Part shown: positions 53,210 through 62,235 of the stretch, one piece after another
Position numbering within the stretch: the stretch's first letter is position 1
Layout: every line of letters starts with the position of its first letter
Assembly (NCBI GenBank): GCA_010092695.1
Contig: JAADJJ010000001.1
Span: 2,914,001 to 2,978,000 of the forward strand
Length of the DNA: 64,000 nucleotides
Source of the DNA: Enterobacteriaceae bacterium 4M9
Lineage (GTDB): Bacteria > Pseudomonadota > Gammaproteobacteria > Enterobacterales > Enterobacteriaceae
Reading direction: 5' to 3'
The notes under the pieces: model-generated
Told to the model about the DNA's origin: nothing
The model's input: only the letters and a program-made list of their open reading frames with translations
The model's database searches: none
Translations under genes and position numbers: made by a program

Positions 53210-55381
53210 ATGAAACAGGCCTTTCAGGGCGGCGTTTTGCTGCTTGCGCCGCTCACGCTGCTCATCTGTACGTCACTGCGCGCCGAAGATACCGTGGTGG
53301 TCACAGCAGCCCCGGCTGACACCGCCGCCTCTCCAACGCTCGGCTACAGCGCACGTACCACGCGAGGCGCCACCAAAACCGATACCCCGTTGATTGAAAC
53401 CGGCCAGGCCGTATCGGTCATCACGCGCCAGCAGATTGAAGACCAGGGCGCCAGCGATGTGAACAGCGCCCTGAACTACACTCCAGGCGTGTTTACCGGC
53501 TTTTCTGGCGGTGCCACCCGCTACGACACAGTCGCCCTGCGCGGCTTTCACGGCGGTGATGTGAATAACACCTTCCTCGACGGTCTGCGGCTAATGAGCG
53601 ACGGCGGCAGCTACAACGTATTGCAGGTTGACCCGTGGTTTCTTGAACGCATTGACGTGATTCGCGGCCCCTCTTCCGCGCTCTATGGACAAACAGTCCC
53701 CGGTGGGCTGGTGATGGAAACGTCAAAGCGCCCGCAGTTTGTACGCGAAGGCCACCTGCGTAGCTGGGTGGGTAACAACGCAACCACCGGTGCCGCCTTT
53801 GACTATACCGATGCCATCAACGAACAGTGGGCCTGGCGCCTGACCGGGCTTAGCAAAAATACCCACACGCAGTACATCAATACCCGCGATGAGCGTTATG
53901 CCATTGCGCCGTCGCTGATGTGGCAACCTGACGACGACACCAGCCTGGTGCTGCGAGCGTATCTGGAAAAAGATCCCTCCGGCGGTTACCACGGCTCAGT
54001 GCCCGCCGACGGCAGCCTGTACACCACAACCGGGCGCAAACTCGACACCGGGTTTTCTGACGTGGAGCCAGGCAACGATGCCTTTAAGCGCCACCAGCAG
54101 CTATACAGCTACGAGTTTGCCCACCGTTTTAACGACACCTGGGCGTTTCGCTCCAACGCCAGCTACACCCATTCGAACGTCGACCTGAAGCAGGCCTACC
54201 AGATAGGCTGGGCCGACGCACAGCACAATGAACTGAGCCGCTACTACAGCCAGCAGAACTCATCGCTTGACGCCTGGGCTATCGACAACCAGCTTGAGGC
54301 TGATTTCACCACCGGCGACCTGGCGCACAAACTGGTGCTCGGCGGGGAATATCACCGCTATCGCAACAACATCAACGACGGTTCGGGTTATGCCAGCAAC
54401 CTCAATCCGTGGACCGGGCAGTCTGGCGGCAGCGGACTGTGGCACTACGACCCGCGCGATCCGACATACTCCACCCTTGTTCAGGGCGCACTGTTGTCTG
54501 ACGCAAAGCGCGTATATGAACAAAGCGGTGTGTATTTGCAGGATGAGATGGTCTGGCAGCGCTGGCATCTGGATCTCTCCGGGCGTTACGACCATATCGT
54601 CACCAAAAGCCGCACGCTGACGCCTGAAGCAGCAACTGAGGTGATTGATAATCGCCGCGATGACCACTTCAGCGGCCGCGCATCGCTGCTGTACGCCTTT
54701 GAGAACGGCGTTTCCCCGTATATGAGCTACAGCACTGCTGTCACGCCGCAGGTTTTGCCGGATGCCGAAGGCCGCATCCTCAAACCTACCACCAGCCAGC
54801 AGTACGAGGCCGGCGTGAAGTACCAGCCGCCGGGCAGCCAGGCGATGTACAGTATTGCGATGTACGACCTGACGCAAAAAGATGTCGGCAATCGCGTGGT
54901 GCAGGGCAGCTACTATGAGCCCGCTGGCAAGGTGCACTCTCAGGGCGTGGAGTTGGAAGCCCGCTCGCAGATAACACCGCGCCTGAGCACCATTGCGGGC
55001 TACACCCGGAACAAAGTGCGCTTTAAAGACGCCATCGACGGTAATGACGGTAACGCGCCGTACGTAACGCCAGAGCAGTTCGCCTCGCTGTGGGGGCTGT
55101 ATCAGGCAGACTATGGCATCAGCCTCGGCGCAGGCGTGCGCTATATCGGCAAACAGTGGGCCGACAACGAAAACACGCTGCGTGTGCCGTCGGTGACGCT
55201 GTTTGATGCGATGGTGCGCGCCAATCTCGGCGGGTGGAGTGCGCCGCTGCGCGGTGCGTTTGTGCAGGTGAATGCCAGCAACCTTACCGGACGCGACTAT
55301 GTTGCAGGCTGCTACGGCACCGGTTATTGCTACTGGGGCAAAGAGCGGCAGGTGAATGTGACGGTGGGATATGATTTTTGA
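53210..55381 (+). CDS. foxA: TonB-dependent ferrioxamine receptor FoxA
   Basis: FoxA imports ferrioxamine siderophores across the outer membrane. The 723-residue protein has a signal peptide (MKQAFQGGVLLLAPLTLLICTSLRA) and a TonB box EDTVVVTA. A plug domain follows (RYDTVALRGFHGGDVNNTFLDG, RIDVIRGPSSALYGQ), then a 22-strand barrel ending in the aromatic C-terminus VTVGYDF. The late cysteine pair CYGTGYCYWG is as in Yersinia FoxA. The ATG at 53210 was chosen for the signal peptide. Confidence 0.93.
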   Translation: MKQAFQGGVLLLAPLTLLICTSLRAEDTVVVTAAPADTAASPTLGYSARTTRGATKTDTPLIETGQAVSVITRQQIEDQGASDVNSALNYTPGVFTGFSGGATRYDTVALRGFHGGDVNNTFLDGLRLMSDGGSYNVLQVDPWFLERIDVIRGPSSALYGQTVPGGLVMETSKRPQFVREGHLRSWVGNNATTGAAFDYTDAINEQWAWRLTGLSKNTHTQYINTRDERYAIAPSLMWQPDDDTSLVLRAYLEKDPSGGYHGSVPADGSLYTTTGRKLDTGFSDVEPGNDAFKRHQQLYSYEFAHRFNDTWAFRSNASYTHSNVDLKQAYQIGWADAQHNELSRYYSQQNSSLDAWAIDNQLEADFTTGDLAHKLVLGGEYHRYRNNINDGSGYASNLNPWTGQSGGSGLWHYDPRDPTYSTLVQGALLSDAKRVYEQSGVYLQDEMVWQRWHLDLSGRYDHIVTKSRTLTPEAATEVIDNRRDDHFSGRASLLYAFENGVSPYMSYSTAVTPQVLPDAEGRILKPTTSQQYEAGVKYQPPGSQAMYSIAMYDLTQKDVGNRVVQGSYYEPAGKVHSQGVELEARSQITPRLSTIAGYTRNKVRFKDAIDGNDGNAPYVTPEQFASLWGLYQADYGISLGAGVRYIGKQWADNENTLRVPSVTLFDAMVRANLGGWSAPLRGAFVQVNASNLTGRDYVAGCYGTGYCYWGKERQVNVTVGYDF

Positions 55382-55495
55382 GGATGAGAAGACGGCTTAG
55401 TCGCGAACACTGCCTGATTCACCAGGGCTATCCACGGTAATACTTTTATCGGGATCCCGTATTAAACAGGAGGCTGAGCGCCTGATACGGGTCAC

Positions 55496-55560
55496 TTAAG
55501 CATCTTTATGCTTAAAAACGCTCTCCTTCTGAAGCCCGAGTCATCGGGCTATTTGTTTCC
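55496..55560 (+). terminator. Tandem hairpins after foxA
   Basis: Two hairpins follow foxA. One is TTAAGCAT-CTTT-ATGCTTAA at 55496-55515. The other is AGCCCGA-GTCA-TCGGGCT at 55533-55550, followed by ATTTGTTT. The second looks like the intrinsic terminator. A further long-range pairing, CCCGTAT with ATACGGG (about 55455-55490), encloses a GGAGG. Confidence 0.65.
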
Positions 55561-55615
55561 TGTTGCAGATGAACAGCGCACATAATCGTTTTTAATGCGC
55601 ACAGGCATACTGTGT

Positions 55616-55901
55616 GGGGTTGCTGACCCCCGCTGAAATCGGCGAACCGGAGGCCGGAAGACAAGGTCAGACCGCCAGGGATGGCGGGCTGAGGCGCAAC
55701 GCAGCATGGACAACATTGCAGGAGCAATGTTGAACAACGCCCCAGGCGTTGGCCCGAAGGGCGAGGCCCAGGGATGGACCGAGTAATCATGCGTCAAGCC
55801 AGCCGAAGGCTGAAGGCCGGGAGGTGAGCGCACTGCGAAGCGGCGATTTCTTTGCGGGGCTGCGGGGATGGTTAAGGGGCGCGCGGGAGCGCCACTTAAC
55901 C
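55616..55901 (+). ncRNA. Array of stacked hairpins with GGA loops (candidate CsrA-binding RNA or intergenic repeat)
   Basis: This non-coding stretch is almost entirely foldable on the plus strand. Hairpins in order: GGGG/CCCC 55616-55630; CCGG-AGG-CCGG 55647-55657; CCGCC-AGGGAT-GGCGG 55672-55687; CAACATTGC-AGGA-GCAATGTTG 55711-55732; CAACGCC-CCA-GGCGTTG 55735-55751; GCCC-GAA-GGGC 55752-55762; GG(C)CC-AGGGAT-GG(A)CC 55765-55780; AGCC-GAA-GGCT 55801-55811; and a two-part stem 55870-55901 with GCGGGA in the loop. Five loops present GGA, twice as CAGGGATG, which matches the core of the CsrA site (ACARGGAUGU). The layout recalls CsrB/CsrC-type RNAs. I see no clear promoter, and a dispersed repeat family is an equally serious alternative. 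Confidence 0.4.
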
Positions 55902-55953
55902 CGTTCACCGCATATGAAGCCCCATTTGCTGACGGGCTTAAAGTGAACGGAAT
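55901..55953. repeat. Inverted repeat closing the hairpin array
   Basis: CCGTTCAC (55901-55908) pairs with GTGAACGG (55943-55950), enclosing AAGCCC / GGGCTT (55917-55922 / 55934-55939). The arms repeat those of the hairpin at 50849-50876: CCGTTCACC nine bases and GTGAACGGAAT eleven bases identical. Confidence 0.55.
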
Positions 55954-56010
55954 ATTCCACAGGATGAAATCACATATGTGATTATTGCTGGCTCACCAGC
56001 ACATCTCACC

Positions 56011-56625
56011 CTACGCCGCTTCCAGCGCCTGCTTCACCTTCCACAAATAACGCGGTGCCTGCGACGACGGATGATTATCCATCACGTACTGCCAGAACTG
56101 CTCCGGTGACATGCTGTTAATCTGCGCAATCGCCTCACCACGGTTTGACGAGAACATACGCAGCAGCGCACCGGCACCGTTAACATAGGCCACAATCAGC
56201 GCATACTGCATGGTCTGCGTATTGTCGATACCGCGCAAAATGCCGTGCTCAAGAATGCTCAGGTAGGCTGCGCCAATATCAATATTGCGTGCGGGATCTT
56301 TAAGCTCGCTGGTCGAAGGCTGACCGCTGCGCCCCAGATGGCGCCACACTTCACGCCCGGCGGTTGAAGCTTTAATCTGCATCAGCCCCACCGCGTTGGA
56401 AGAACTCACCAGAGTCGGGTTACCGCCAGATTCCACGGCGATGATCGCCGTCAGCAGCCTTGGGCTAACGCCCCAGGCTTCGCCCGCTTCTTCGGATATT
56501 GGCATCCAGGTTTGCGCCCCTGACACCGGACGCTGGGCTTCCCACGGCGTCTGCTGATGTTTTGATGTTTTACTCGAACACCCGGCCAGCACCAGGCACA
56601 GGACAATAAACCATTTTAACTTCAC
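56011..56625 (-). CDS. emtA: Membrane-bound endolytic murein transglycosylase EmtA (MltE)
   Basis: EmtA cleaves glycan strands internally from the outer membrane. The 204-residue lipoprotein has lipobox LVLAGC near residue 16 and the lysozyme-like SLT fold with catalytic Glu in IIAVESGGNP. The supporting motifs AVGLMQIKAST and GAAYLSILEHG are present. The start is a GTG at 56625 with AGGA eight bases upstream, giving the E. coli length. Confidence 0.95.
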   Translation of the reverse strand: MKLKWFIVLCLVLAGCSSKTSKHQQTPWEAQRPVSGAQTWMPISEEAGEAWGVSPRLLTAIIAVESGGNPTLVSSSNAVGLMQIKASTAGREVWRHLGRSGQPSTSELKDPARNIDIGAAYLSILEHGILRGIDNTQTMQYALIVAYVNGAGALLRMFSSNRGEAIAQINSMSPEQFWQYVMDNHPSSQAPRYLWKVKQALEAA

Positions 56626-56722
56626 AGCTCTATCCTTATGTTTGATTGGAGGTCGCGGATGACAACCGCAGCGCCAGACGGCATCATAACGAATCCACAA
56701 TTTAAATCAGCAAGGAAATGCC

Positions 56723-57637
56723 ATGGCCATTTTTCATCTGATTGCTCCTTCAGGCTATTGCATCCAACAGCAGGCCGCCGAGCGCGGCGTGGCATATTTG
56801 CGTGAAACCGGCCACAGCGTAGAGAACACACAGGTTATTGCGCGCCGCTGGCAGCGCTTTGCCGGGACAGACGCCGAGCGGCTGGCGGATCTGAACCAGT
56901 TGGTAGAATTATCCGAAAACCAGACGATTGCGCTGGCTGTGCGCGGTGGCTACGGCATGAGCCGCCTGCTGGAAGCGATTGACTACGCGGCCCTTGGCGC
57001 ACGAGCACGCCGTGATCCGCTGCTGATTTGCGGGCATAGCGACTTCACCGCCTTTCAGCTGGCGCTGCTGGCGCAGGAAGGCACCGTGACATTCAGCGGA
57101 CCTATGCTGGCGGGCAACTTCGGTAGCGAGAACCTCAGTGAATTTACCCTCGACCATTTCTGGCAGGCGCTGCGCGAACCGCGCTTTACCCTGCGCTGGC
57201 CCGGCCACGCAGCGCAGCCGTTTAGCGCCCAGGGTACCGTCTGGGGCGGCAATCTCGCCATGCTGATGTCGCTGCTCGGCACACCGTGGATGCCGCGTAT
57301 TGAAGGCGGTATTCTGGTTGTGGAAGATATTAACGAACACCCTTACCGGGTGGAGCGCATGCTGTTACAGTTGCATCAGGCGGGCGTGCTGGCGCGCCAG
57401 AGCGCGGTTGTGCTCGGCAGCTTCAGTGCAGCGAAGCCTAATGACTACGACAATGGCTATAATCTTACCGAGATGGCTAACGCGCTGCGCAGCCGTATTG
57501 CGGTGCCCATCATTGACGGCCTGGCCTTCGGCCACGAGCCCGACACCGTTACATTGCCGCTTGGTGCTCACGGCGAACTGGTGTATGACGGTACCTATGC
57601 GCACCTGACCCTGAGCGGTCATCCAACGCTTACATAA
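56723..57637 (+). CDS. ldcA: Murein tetrapeptide carboxypeptidase LdcA
   Basis: LdcA removes the terminal D-alanine of tetrapeptides in cytosolic murein recycling. The 304-residue serine peptidase (S66) has nucleophile serine in CGHSDFTA, catalytic Glu in VVEDINEHPYRVERML and His in LAFGHEPDTVTLPLGA. It diverges from emtA, joining murein cleavage and recycling at one locus. Confidence 0.95.
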   Translation: MAIFHLIAPSGYCIQQQAAERGVAYLRETGHSVENTQVIARRWQRFAGTDAERLADLNQLVELSENQTIALAVRGGYGMSRLLEAIDYAALGARARRDPLLICGHSDFTAFQLALLAQEGTVTFSGPMLAGNFGSENLSEFTLDHFWQALREPRFTLRWPGHAAQPFSAQGTVWGGNLAMLMSLLGTPWMPRIEGGILVVEDINEHPYRVERMLLQLHQAGVLARQSAVVLGSFSAAKPNDYDNGYNLTEMANALRSRIAVPIIDGLAFGHEPDTVTLPLGAHGELVYDGTYAHLTLSGHPTLT

Positions 57638-57722
57638 AAAAATCGCATAAGGCGGCAAAGAAGCCGCCACACTGACCGATAATAACTTTATTGCGAAACA
57701 CTTACCCAGGAGAGGCGTTATT

Positions 57723-59453
57723 TTGGATGCTACGGCTGTCTTTCATTTGTTTATTATTGGCTCCGTGCTGGTTACCTTCAGCATTCTGTTAAGTACTTTT
57801 TCTTCCCGCCTTGGTATTCCTATCCTGGTTATCTTTCTTGCTATTGGTATGCTGGCTGGCGTTGACGGCATCGGCGGCATTCCTTTTGATAACTACCCGT
57901 TTGCCTATCTCATCAGTAACCTGGCGCTGGCGATGATTCTGCTCGACGGCGGGATGCGCACTCAGGCAAGCTCCTTTCGCGTCGCACTCGGCCCGGCGCT
58001 GTCACTGGCGACGGTGGGAGTCATTATCACCTCCGGCCTCACCGGCATGGCCGCCGCGTGGCTGTTTAACCTCAACCTCATGGACGGCCTGCTGATTGGC
58101 GCCATCGTCGGCTCCACGGACGCCGCTGCCGTGTTCTCACTGCTCGGCGGCAAAGGGCTCAACGAGCGCGTCGGCTCCACGCTTGAAATAGAATCCGGCA
58201 GTAACGACCCGATGGCGGTCTTTCTGACGGTAACGCTTATCGAGATGATCCAGCGCGGTGAAAGCGGGCTGAGCTGGATGTTCCTGGTTCATCTTGTGCA
58301 GCAGTTCGGATTGGGGATTGTGCTCGGCGGTCTGGGTGGGCTGTTGCTACAACAGATGATTAACCGCATCACGCTCCCACAGGGGCTGTACCCGCTGCTG
58401 GCGGTGAGCGGCGGGATTATCGTGTTCTCGCTGACCACGGCGCTGGACGGCAGCGGTATTCTGGCGGTGTATTTGTGCGGCTTTTTGCTTGGCAACCGCC
58501 CTATTCGCAACCGCTACGGCATTCTGCAAACCTTTGACGGACTGGCCTGGATGGCGCAGATTGGCATGTTCCTGGTGCTTGGGCTGCTGGTCACGCCATC
58601 TGACCTGCTGCCTATTGCCATTCCGGCGCTGCTGCTGTCGTTGTGGATGATTTTCTTCGCCCGCCCGCTGTCGGTGTTTTTCGGCCTGCTGCCGTTTCGC
58701 GGCTTCAATTTACGCGAGCGTGTGTTTATCAGTTGGGTCGGCCTGCGCGGCGCAGTGCCGATTATTCTGGCGGTTTTCCCGATGATGGCAGGGCTGGACA
58801 ACGCCCGGTTATTCTTTAACGTCGCGTTTTTCGTGGTGCTGGTGTCGCTGCTGCTGCAAGGCTCGACACTCGGCTGGGCCGCTCGGCGTGCCAGGGTGGT
58901 CGTACCGCTCACCGGTTGGCCAGTTTCACGCGTTGGGCTGGACATCCACCCTGAAAATCCGTGGGAGCAGTTTGTCTACCAGCTCAGTGCCGATAAGTGG
59001 TGCGTGGGTGCGGCGCTGCGTGATTTACATATGCCCAGAGAAACGCGTATTGCCGCCCTGTTTCGCGATAACCGGCTGCTGCACCCTTCCGGCAGCACGC
59101 GGCTGCACGAAGGTGACGTGCTGTGTGTCATTGGCCGTGAGCACGACCTGCCAGCGCTGGGCACGCTTTTTAGCCAGACGCCGCCGGTGTCGCTGGATCA
59201 GCGCTTCTTTGGTGACTTTATTCTTGCCGCGGACGCACGCTTTGGCGATGTTGCCACTATTTACGGGCTTGAACTGGACGATAACGTGGACCGTGAGCAG
59301 ACGCTGGGCGATATGGTGTTAAGCCATCTCGGCGGTGCACCCGTTGTGGGCGACCAGGTCGAATACGCCGGTATGGTGTGGACGGTTGCAGAAAAGGAAA
59401 ACAATCAGGTACGTAAAATCGGCCTGCGTGAAGCCGACAGCGAGGCAGAATAA
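57723..59453 (+). CDS. cvrA: K+/H+ antiporter CvrA (NhaP2 type)
   Basis: CvrA exports potassium for protons in cell-volume and low-osmolarity adaptation. The 576-residue CPA1 protein has a 12-13-helix domain with the ion-site motif STDAAAVFSLLGGKGLNERVGSTLEIESGSNDPMAV. A cytosolic TrkA-C domain (about 400-485) and a CorC/HlyC-like tail follow. The start is the TTG at 57723, with GAGG seven bases upstream, and the N-terminus MDAT matches E. coli. Confidence 0.95.
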   Translation: MDATAVFHLFIIGSVLVTFSILLSTFSSRLGIPILVIFLAIGMLAGVDGIGGIPFDNYPFAYLISNLALAMILLDGGMRTQASSFRVALGPALSLATVGVIITSGLTGMAAAWLFNLNLMDGLLIGAIVGSTDAAAVFSLLGGKGLNERVGSTLEIESGSNDPMAVFLTVTLIEMIQRGESGLSWMFLVHLVQQFGLGIVLGGLGGLLLQQMINRITLPQGLYPLLAVSGGIIVFSLTTALDGSGILAVYLCGFLLGNRPIRNRYGILQTFDGLAWMAQIGMFLVLGLLVTPSDLLPIAIPALLLSLWMIFFARPLSVFFGLLPFRGFNLRERVFISWVGLRGAVPIILAVFPMMAGLDNARLFFNVAFFVVLVSLLLQGSTLGWAARRARVVVPLTGWPVSRVGLDIHPENPWEQFVYQLSADKWCVGAALRDLHMPRETRIAALFRDNRLLHPSGSTRLHEGDVLCVIGREHDLPALGTLFSQTPPVSLDQRFFGDFILAADARFGDVATIYGLELDDNVDREQTLGDMVLSHLGGAPVVGDQVEYAGMVWTVAEKENNQVRKIGLREADSEAE

Positions 59454-59480
59454 CCGCCCCGCTCATAGACGTCATACACA

Positions 59481-59508
59481 CCGGCAGGAGCACGCCTGCC
59501 CCTGCCGG
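59481..59508. terminator. Hairpin between convergent cvrA and dadX
   Basis: CCGGCAGG (59481-59488) pairs with CCTGCCGG (59501-59508). No strong T-run follows, so termination is only likely. Confidence 0.5.
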
Positions 59509-59533
59509 TAAATACGCGCCAGCTATATATAAG

Positions 59534-60601
59534 TTACACTGTCACGGACGTCACGCGCGGGGCCAGTGCACAAACCAGTTCATAACCGACTGTACCGGCA
59601 GCGCTCGCTACGTCATCCACCGGCAGATTCTGCCCCCACAACTCCACCGGCGCGCCAATCTGTGCCTGCGGACATGGCGTGAGATCCACCGCCATCATGT
59701 CCATTGAAATCATTCCTACCGTACCGGTGCGCACGCCGTCCACCAGCACCGGCGTGCCGTCGGGCGCCACGCGCGGGTAGCCATCAGCGTAGCCGCAGGC
59801 CACAATGCCAATACGCTGTGCGCCGCTTGCGCTATAGCGCCCGCCGTAGCCGACTCTGTCACCCGCCTTCAACTGCTGGATAGCAATCAACTCACTGCGC
59901 AGCGTCATTGCCGGGCGCAGTCCGGTATCTGCGATATCCTGCCAGCGCCCGCTCGGCGACACGCCATAAAGAATGACGCCGGTACGCACCCAGTCATGAT
60001 GCGTTTGCGGGTGCCATAGCGTGGCCGCAGAGTTAGCCATTGAGCGCGGCCCGCTCAGCCCTTCCCAGGCACGCTCCAGCGTCTGTACCGCCTGCGTGAC
60101 GCCGTCAGGGCTTTCTGCGCGGGCAAAGTGCGACATCAGCGTTATGTCGCCGACGTTAGCAAGCTGGCGTAACCGATGCCAGACCGCATTCACCCGCTCT
60201 GGCGCAAAACCCAGCCGGTTCATTCCGCTGTTGGTTTTCAGGTAAACGTTGAGCGGCGCATTCAGCTTCGCCTGCGCCAGCGCCTCAATCTGCCAGTCAC
60301 TGTGCACACAGGTAGTGAGACGGTATGTATCCAGCAGCGCCAGCTCATCGGCATAAAAGAACCCTTCAAGCAACAGCAGCGGTCCCTGCCAGCCGTTTTC
60401 CCGCAACAAGACGGCCTCTTCAAGATTGAGCATGGCGTAGCCGTCCGTCTTGTTGAAAGCCGCTGCCATTTCAGCCAGACGGTGACCGTAAGCGTTGGCT
60501 TTCACCACCGCCCACATTTTTGCCGCTGTGCGCCCACGGAGTGTGTCAAGATTACTGCGCAGCGCATCCAGATGGATTTCTGCAATGATGGGGCGAGCCA
60601 T
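59534..60601 (-). CDS. dadX: Catabolic alanine racemase DadX
   Basis: DadX interconverts L- and D-alanine to feed DadA. The 355-residue PLP enzyme has the cofactor lysine in WAVVKANAYGHRL (about residue 34) and the opposing catalytic tyrosine in GDRVGYGGRYSA. It lies 12 bases after dadA in one operon. Confidence 0.96.
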   Translation of the reverse strand: MARPIIAEIHLDALRSNLDTLRGRTAAKMWAVVKANAYGHRLAEMAAAFNKTDGYAMLNLEEAVLLRENGWQGPLLLLEGFFYADELALLDTYRLTTCVHSDWQIEALAQAKLNAPLNVYLKTNSGMNRLGFAPERVNAVWHRLRQLANVGDITLMSHFARAESPDGVTQAVQTLERAWEGLSGPRSMANSAATLWHPQTHHDWVRTGVILYGVSPSGRWQDIADTGLRPAMTLRSELIAIQQLKAGDRVGYGGRYSASGAQRIGIVACGYADGYPRVAPDGTPVLVDGVRTGTVGMISMDMMAVDLTPCPQAQIGAPVELWGQNLPVDDVASAAGTVGYELVCALAPRVTSVTV

Positions 60602-60613
60602 AACGAGTCCTTG

Positions 60614-61912
60614 TTAGCCGTGAGCGCCGTGCAACCGGGTGCCCTGCTGCGGTGTGAAATCGCGACGGTAACGGGCCACTGCCAGGTCATCGAACGGGAT
60701 GGCCGGTGTACGCCCGGAGATAATATCGCTCAGCATCAGTCCGGAGCCGCAGGCCATGGTCCAGCCCAGCGTACCGTGGCCAGTGTTCAGCCACAGGTTG
60801 CGATACGGCGAGCGCCCAACCACCGGCGTGCCGTCAGGCGTCATTGGGCGCAGTCCGCTCCAGAATGTAGCCTGCTCGACGTGGCCGCCGCGCGGATAAA
60901 GATCGCGTACCACCATCTCCAGCGTTTCACGTCTGGCCTTCAAAAGCTCGGTGTTAAAGCCAACAATTTCCGCCATGCCGCCCACGCGGATACGGTTATC
61001 AAAGCGGGTAATGGCGATTTTGTAGGTTTCGTCGAGCACAGTGGAAACCGGTGCGCCGTCTTCCTCGTTAATCGGGATAGTCAGGGAGTAGCCCTTGAGT
61101 GGATACACCGGGATATCCACCAGCCCTTTGAGCATGGCGGTGGAATACGAACCAAAGGCCATCACGTAGCCATCGGCCGTGATGATGTCATCACCACACT
61201 TCACACCGCTGATGCGTTCACCGTCGGTCAAAAGCTGCTCCACCCGCGTGTTGTAACGGAACACCACGCCCGCCTGCTGCGCCATTTGCGCAAGCCGCTG
61301 GGTAAAAAGCTGGCAGTCGCCGGTTTCATCGTTGGGCAGACGCAAGCCGCCGGTGAGTTTGTGCGCAACCTCGGCCAGCGCAGGTTCGGCCAGCGCTAAC
61401 TGCGACGACTCCAGTAGCCTATAAGGCACGCCAGCCTCTTTCAGTACCGCAATATCACGCGCGGCGTTATCAAACTGCTCCTGGCTGCGAAACAGCTGTA
61501 GCGTACCGCCCTGACGTTCCTCGTAGCTGATTCCGGTTTCGGCGCGCAGTGCGCGCAGGCAATCACGGCTGTATTCCGACAGGCGCACCATGCGCTCTTT
61601 GTTTACCGCATAGTGGCGGGCATCGCAGTTGCGCAGCATCTGCCACATCCATTTAAGCTGAAAGCTGCTGCCGTCGAGATTAATCGCCAGCGGCGCGTGG
61701 CGCTGGAACAGCCACTTGATGGCCTTAAGCGGGATGCCCGGCGCTGCCCACGGCGTAGCGTAGCCTGGCGAGATCTGGCCTGCATTACCGGCGCTGGTTT
61801 CTTCAGCCGGGCCGGGTTCGCGGTCGATAACCGTAACCTCATGTCCTGCCTGAGATAAATACCAGGCGCTGGTGACACCGACCACGCCACTCCCGAGTAC
61901 CACGATTCGCAT
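60614..61912 (-). CDS. dadA: D-amino acid dehydrogenase small subunit DadA
   Basis: DadA oxidises D-alanine and other D-amino acids to 2-oxo acids at the inner membrane, passing electrons to quinone. The 432-residue flavoprotein has the FAD dinucleotide motif VVLGSGVVGVTSAWYLSQAGHEVTV at its N-terminus and the closing TGHGTLGWTMACGSG motif. ATG at 61912 with GGGGTGG upstream was chosen. Confidence 0.97.
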   Translation of the reverse strand: MRIVVLGSGVVGVTSAWYLSQAGHEVTVIDREPGPAEETSAGNAGQISPGYATPWAAPGIPLKAIKWLFQRHAPLAINLDGSSFQLKWMWQMLRNCDARHYAVNKERMVRLSEYSRDCLRALRAETGISYEERQGGTLQLFRSQEQFDNAARDIAVLKEAGVPYRLLESSQLALAEPALAEVAHKLTGGLRLPNDETGDCQLFTQRLAQMAQQAGVVFRYNTRVEQLLTDGERISGVKCGDDIITADGYVMAFGSYSTAMLKGLVDIPVYPLKGYSLTIPINEEDGAPVSTVLDETYKIAITRFDNRIRVGGMAEIVGFNTELLKARRETLEMVVRDLYPRGGHVEQATFWSGLRPMTPDGTPVVGRSPYRNLWLNTGHGTLGWTMACGSGLMLSDIISGRTPAIPFDDLAVARYRRDFTPQQGTRLHGAHG

Positions 61913-62235
61913 AACCACCCCTGTCGAAAGTAAAAGAATAATCCTCTGCATACAAACTGATAACCCAGTTGAAAAGTTTATTCAACATAGGCATTTATTA
62001 TGGTGACGTATTTCACATCACGCCCGCCATGGCGGGAAATGCGGTTTTCAGAATCTCCTGCTTTCGCCCTAACCGCTTCACTATTTCGTGTTGCTCAGAG
62101 TGGAAAATAAAGCATAAAAAAGACAAAAAGCGCGGCAGAAAAAAATTCCTTCATCCGCCCTAATCACAACGTCTGTTCTATGCTTGAGGTTAAGGCTTTC
62201 CATTCAGAGAGAGTCTCAACAATGAGGGCGCGCTG
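61913..62235. other. dadA-ycgB divergent regulatory region
   Basis: About 320 bases separate dadAX and ycgB. Apart from the CRP site and an A-rich stretch near 62100-62150 no feature could be defined; no gene is seen. Confidence 0.55.
62002..62017 (-). promoter_or_regulatory. Candidate CRP site of dadAX
   Basis: GGTGA-CGTATT-TCACA differs from the CRP consensus TGTGAnnnnnnTCACA by one base. It is centred about 98 bases before the dadA start codon, in agreement with the known cAMP-CRP (and Lrp) control of dadAX in E. coli. Confidence 0.6.

Larger units (their letters stand above)
55382..56010. other. foxA-emtA intergenic region
   Basis: About 630 bases without a supported protein gene. It holds the foxA terminator hairpins, the GGA-hairpin array and the closing inverted repeat. 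Minus-strand open frames of up to 119 codons run through the array but are proline/arginine-rich products of its palindromic sequence. Confidence 0.6.

Noticed and set aside
55549..55908. 119-codon minus-strand frame through the hairpin array
   Set aside because: The product is Pro/Arg/Ser-rich and arises from palindromic sequence; no convincing ribosome site.
60176..61399. 407-codon plus-strand frame across dadX and dadA
   Set aside because: It is antisense to two conserved genes and has no recognisable domain.
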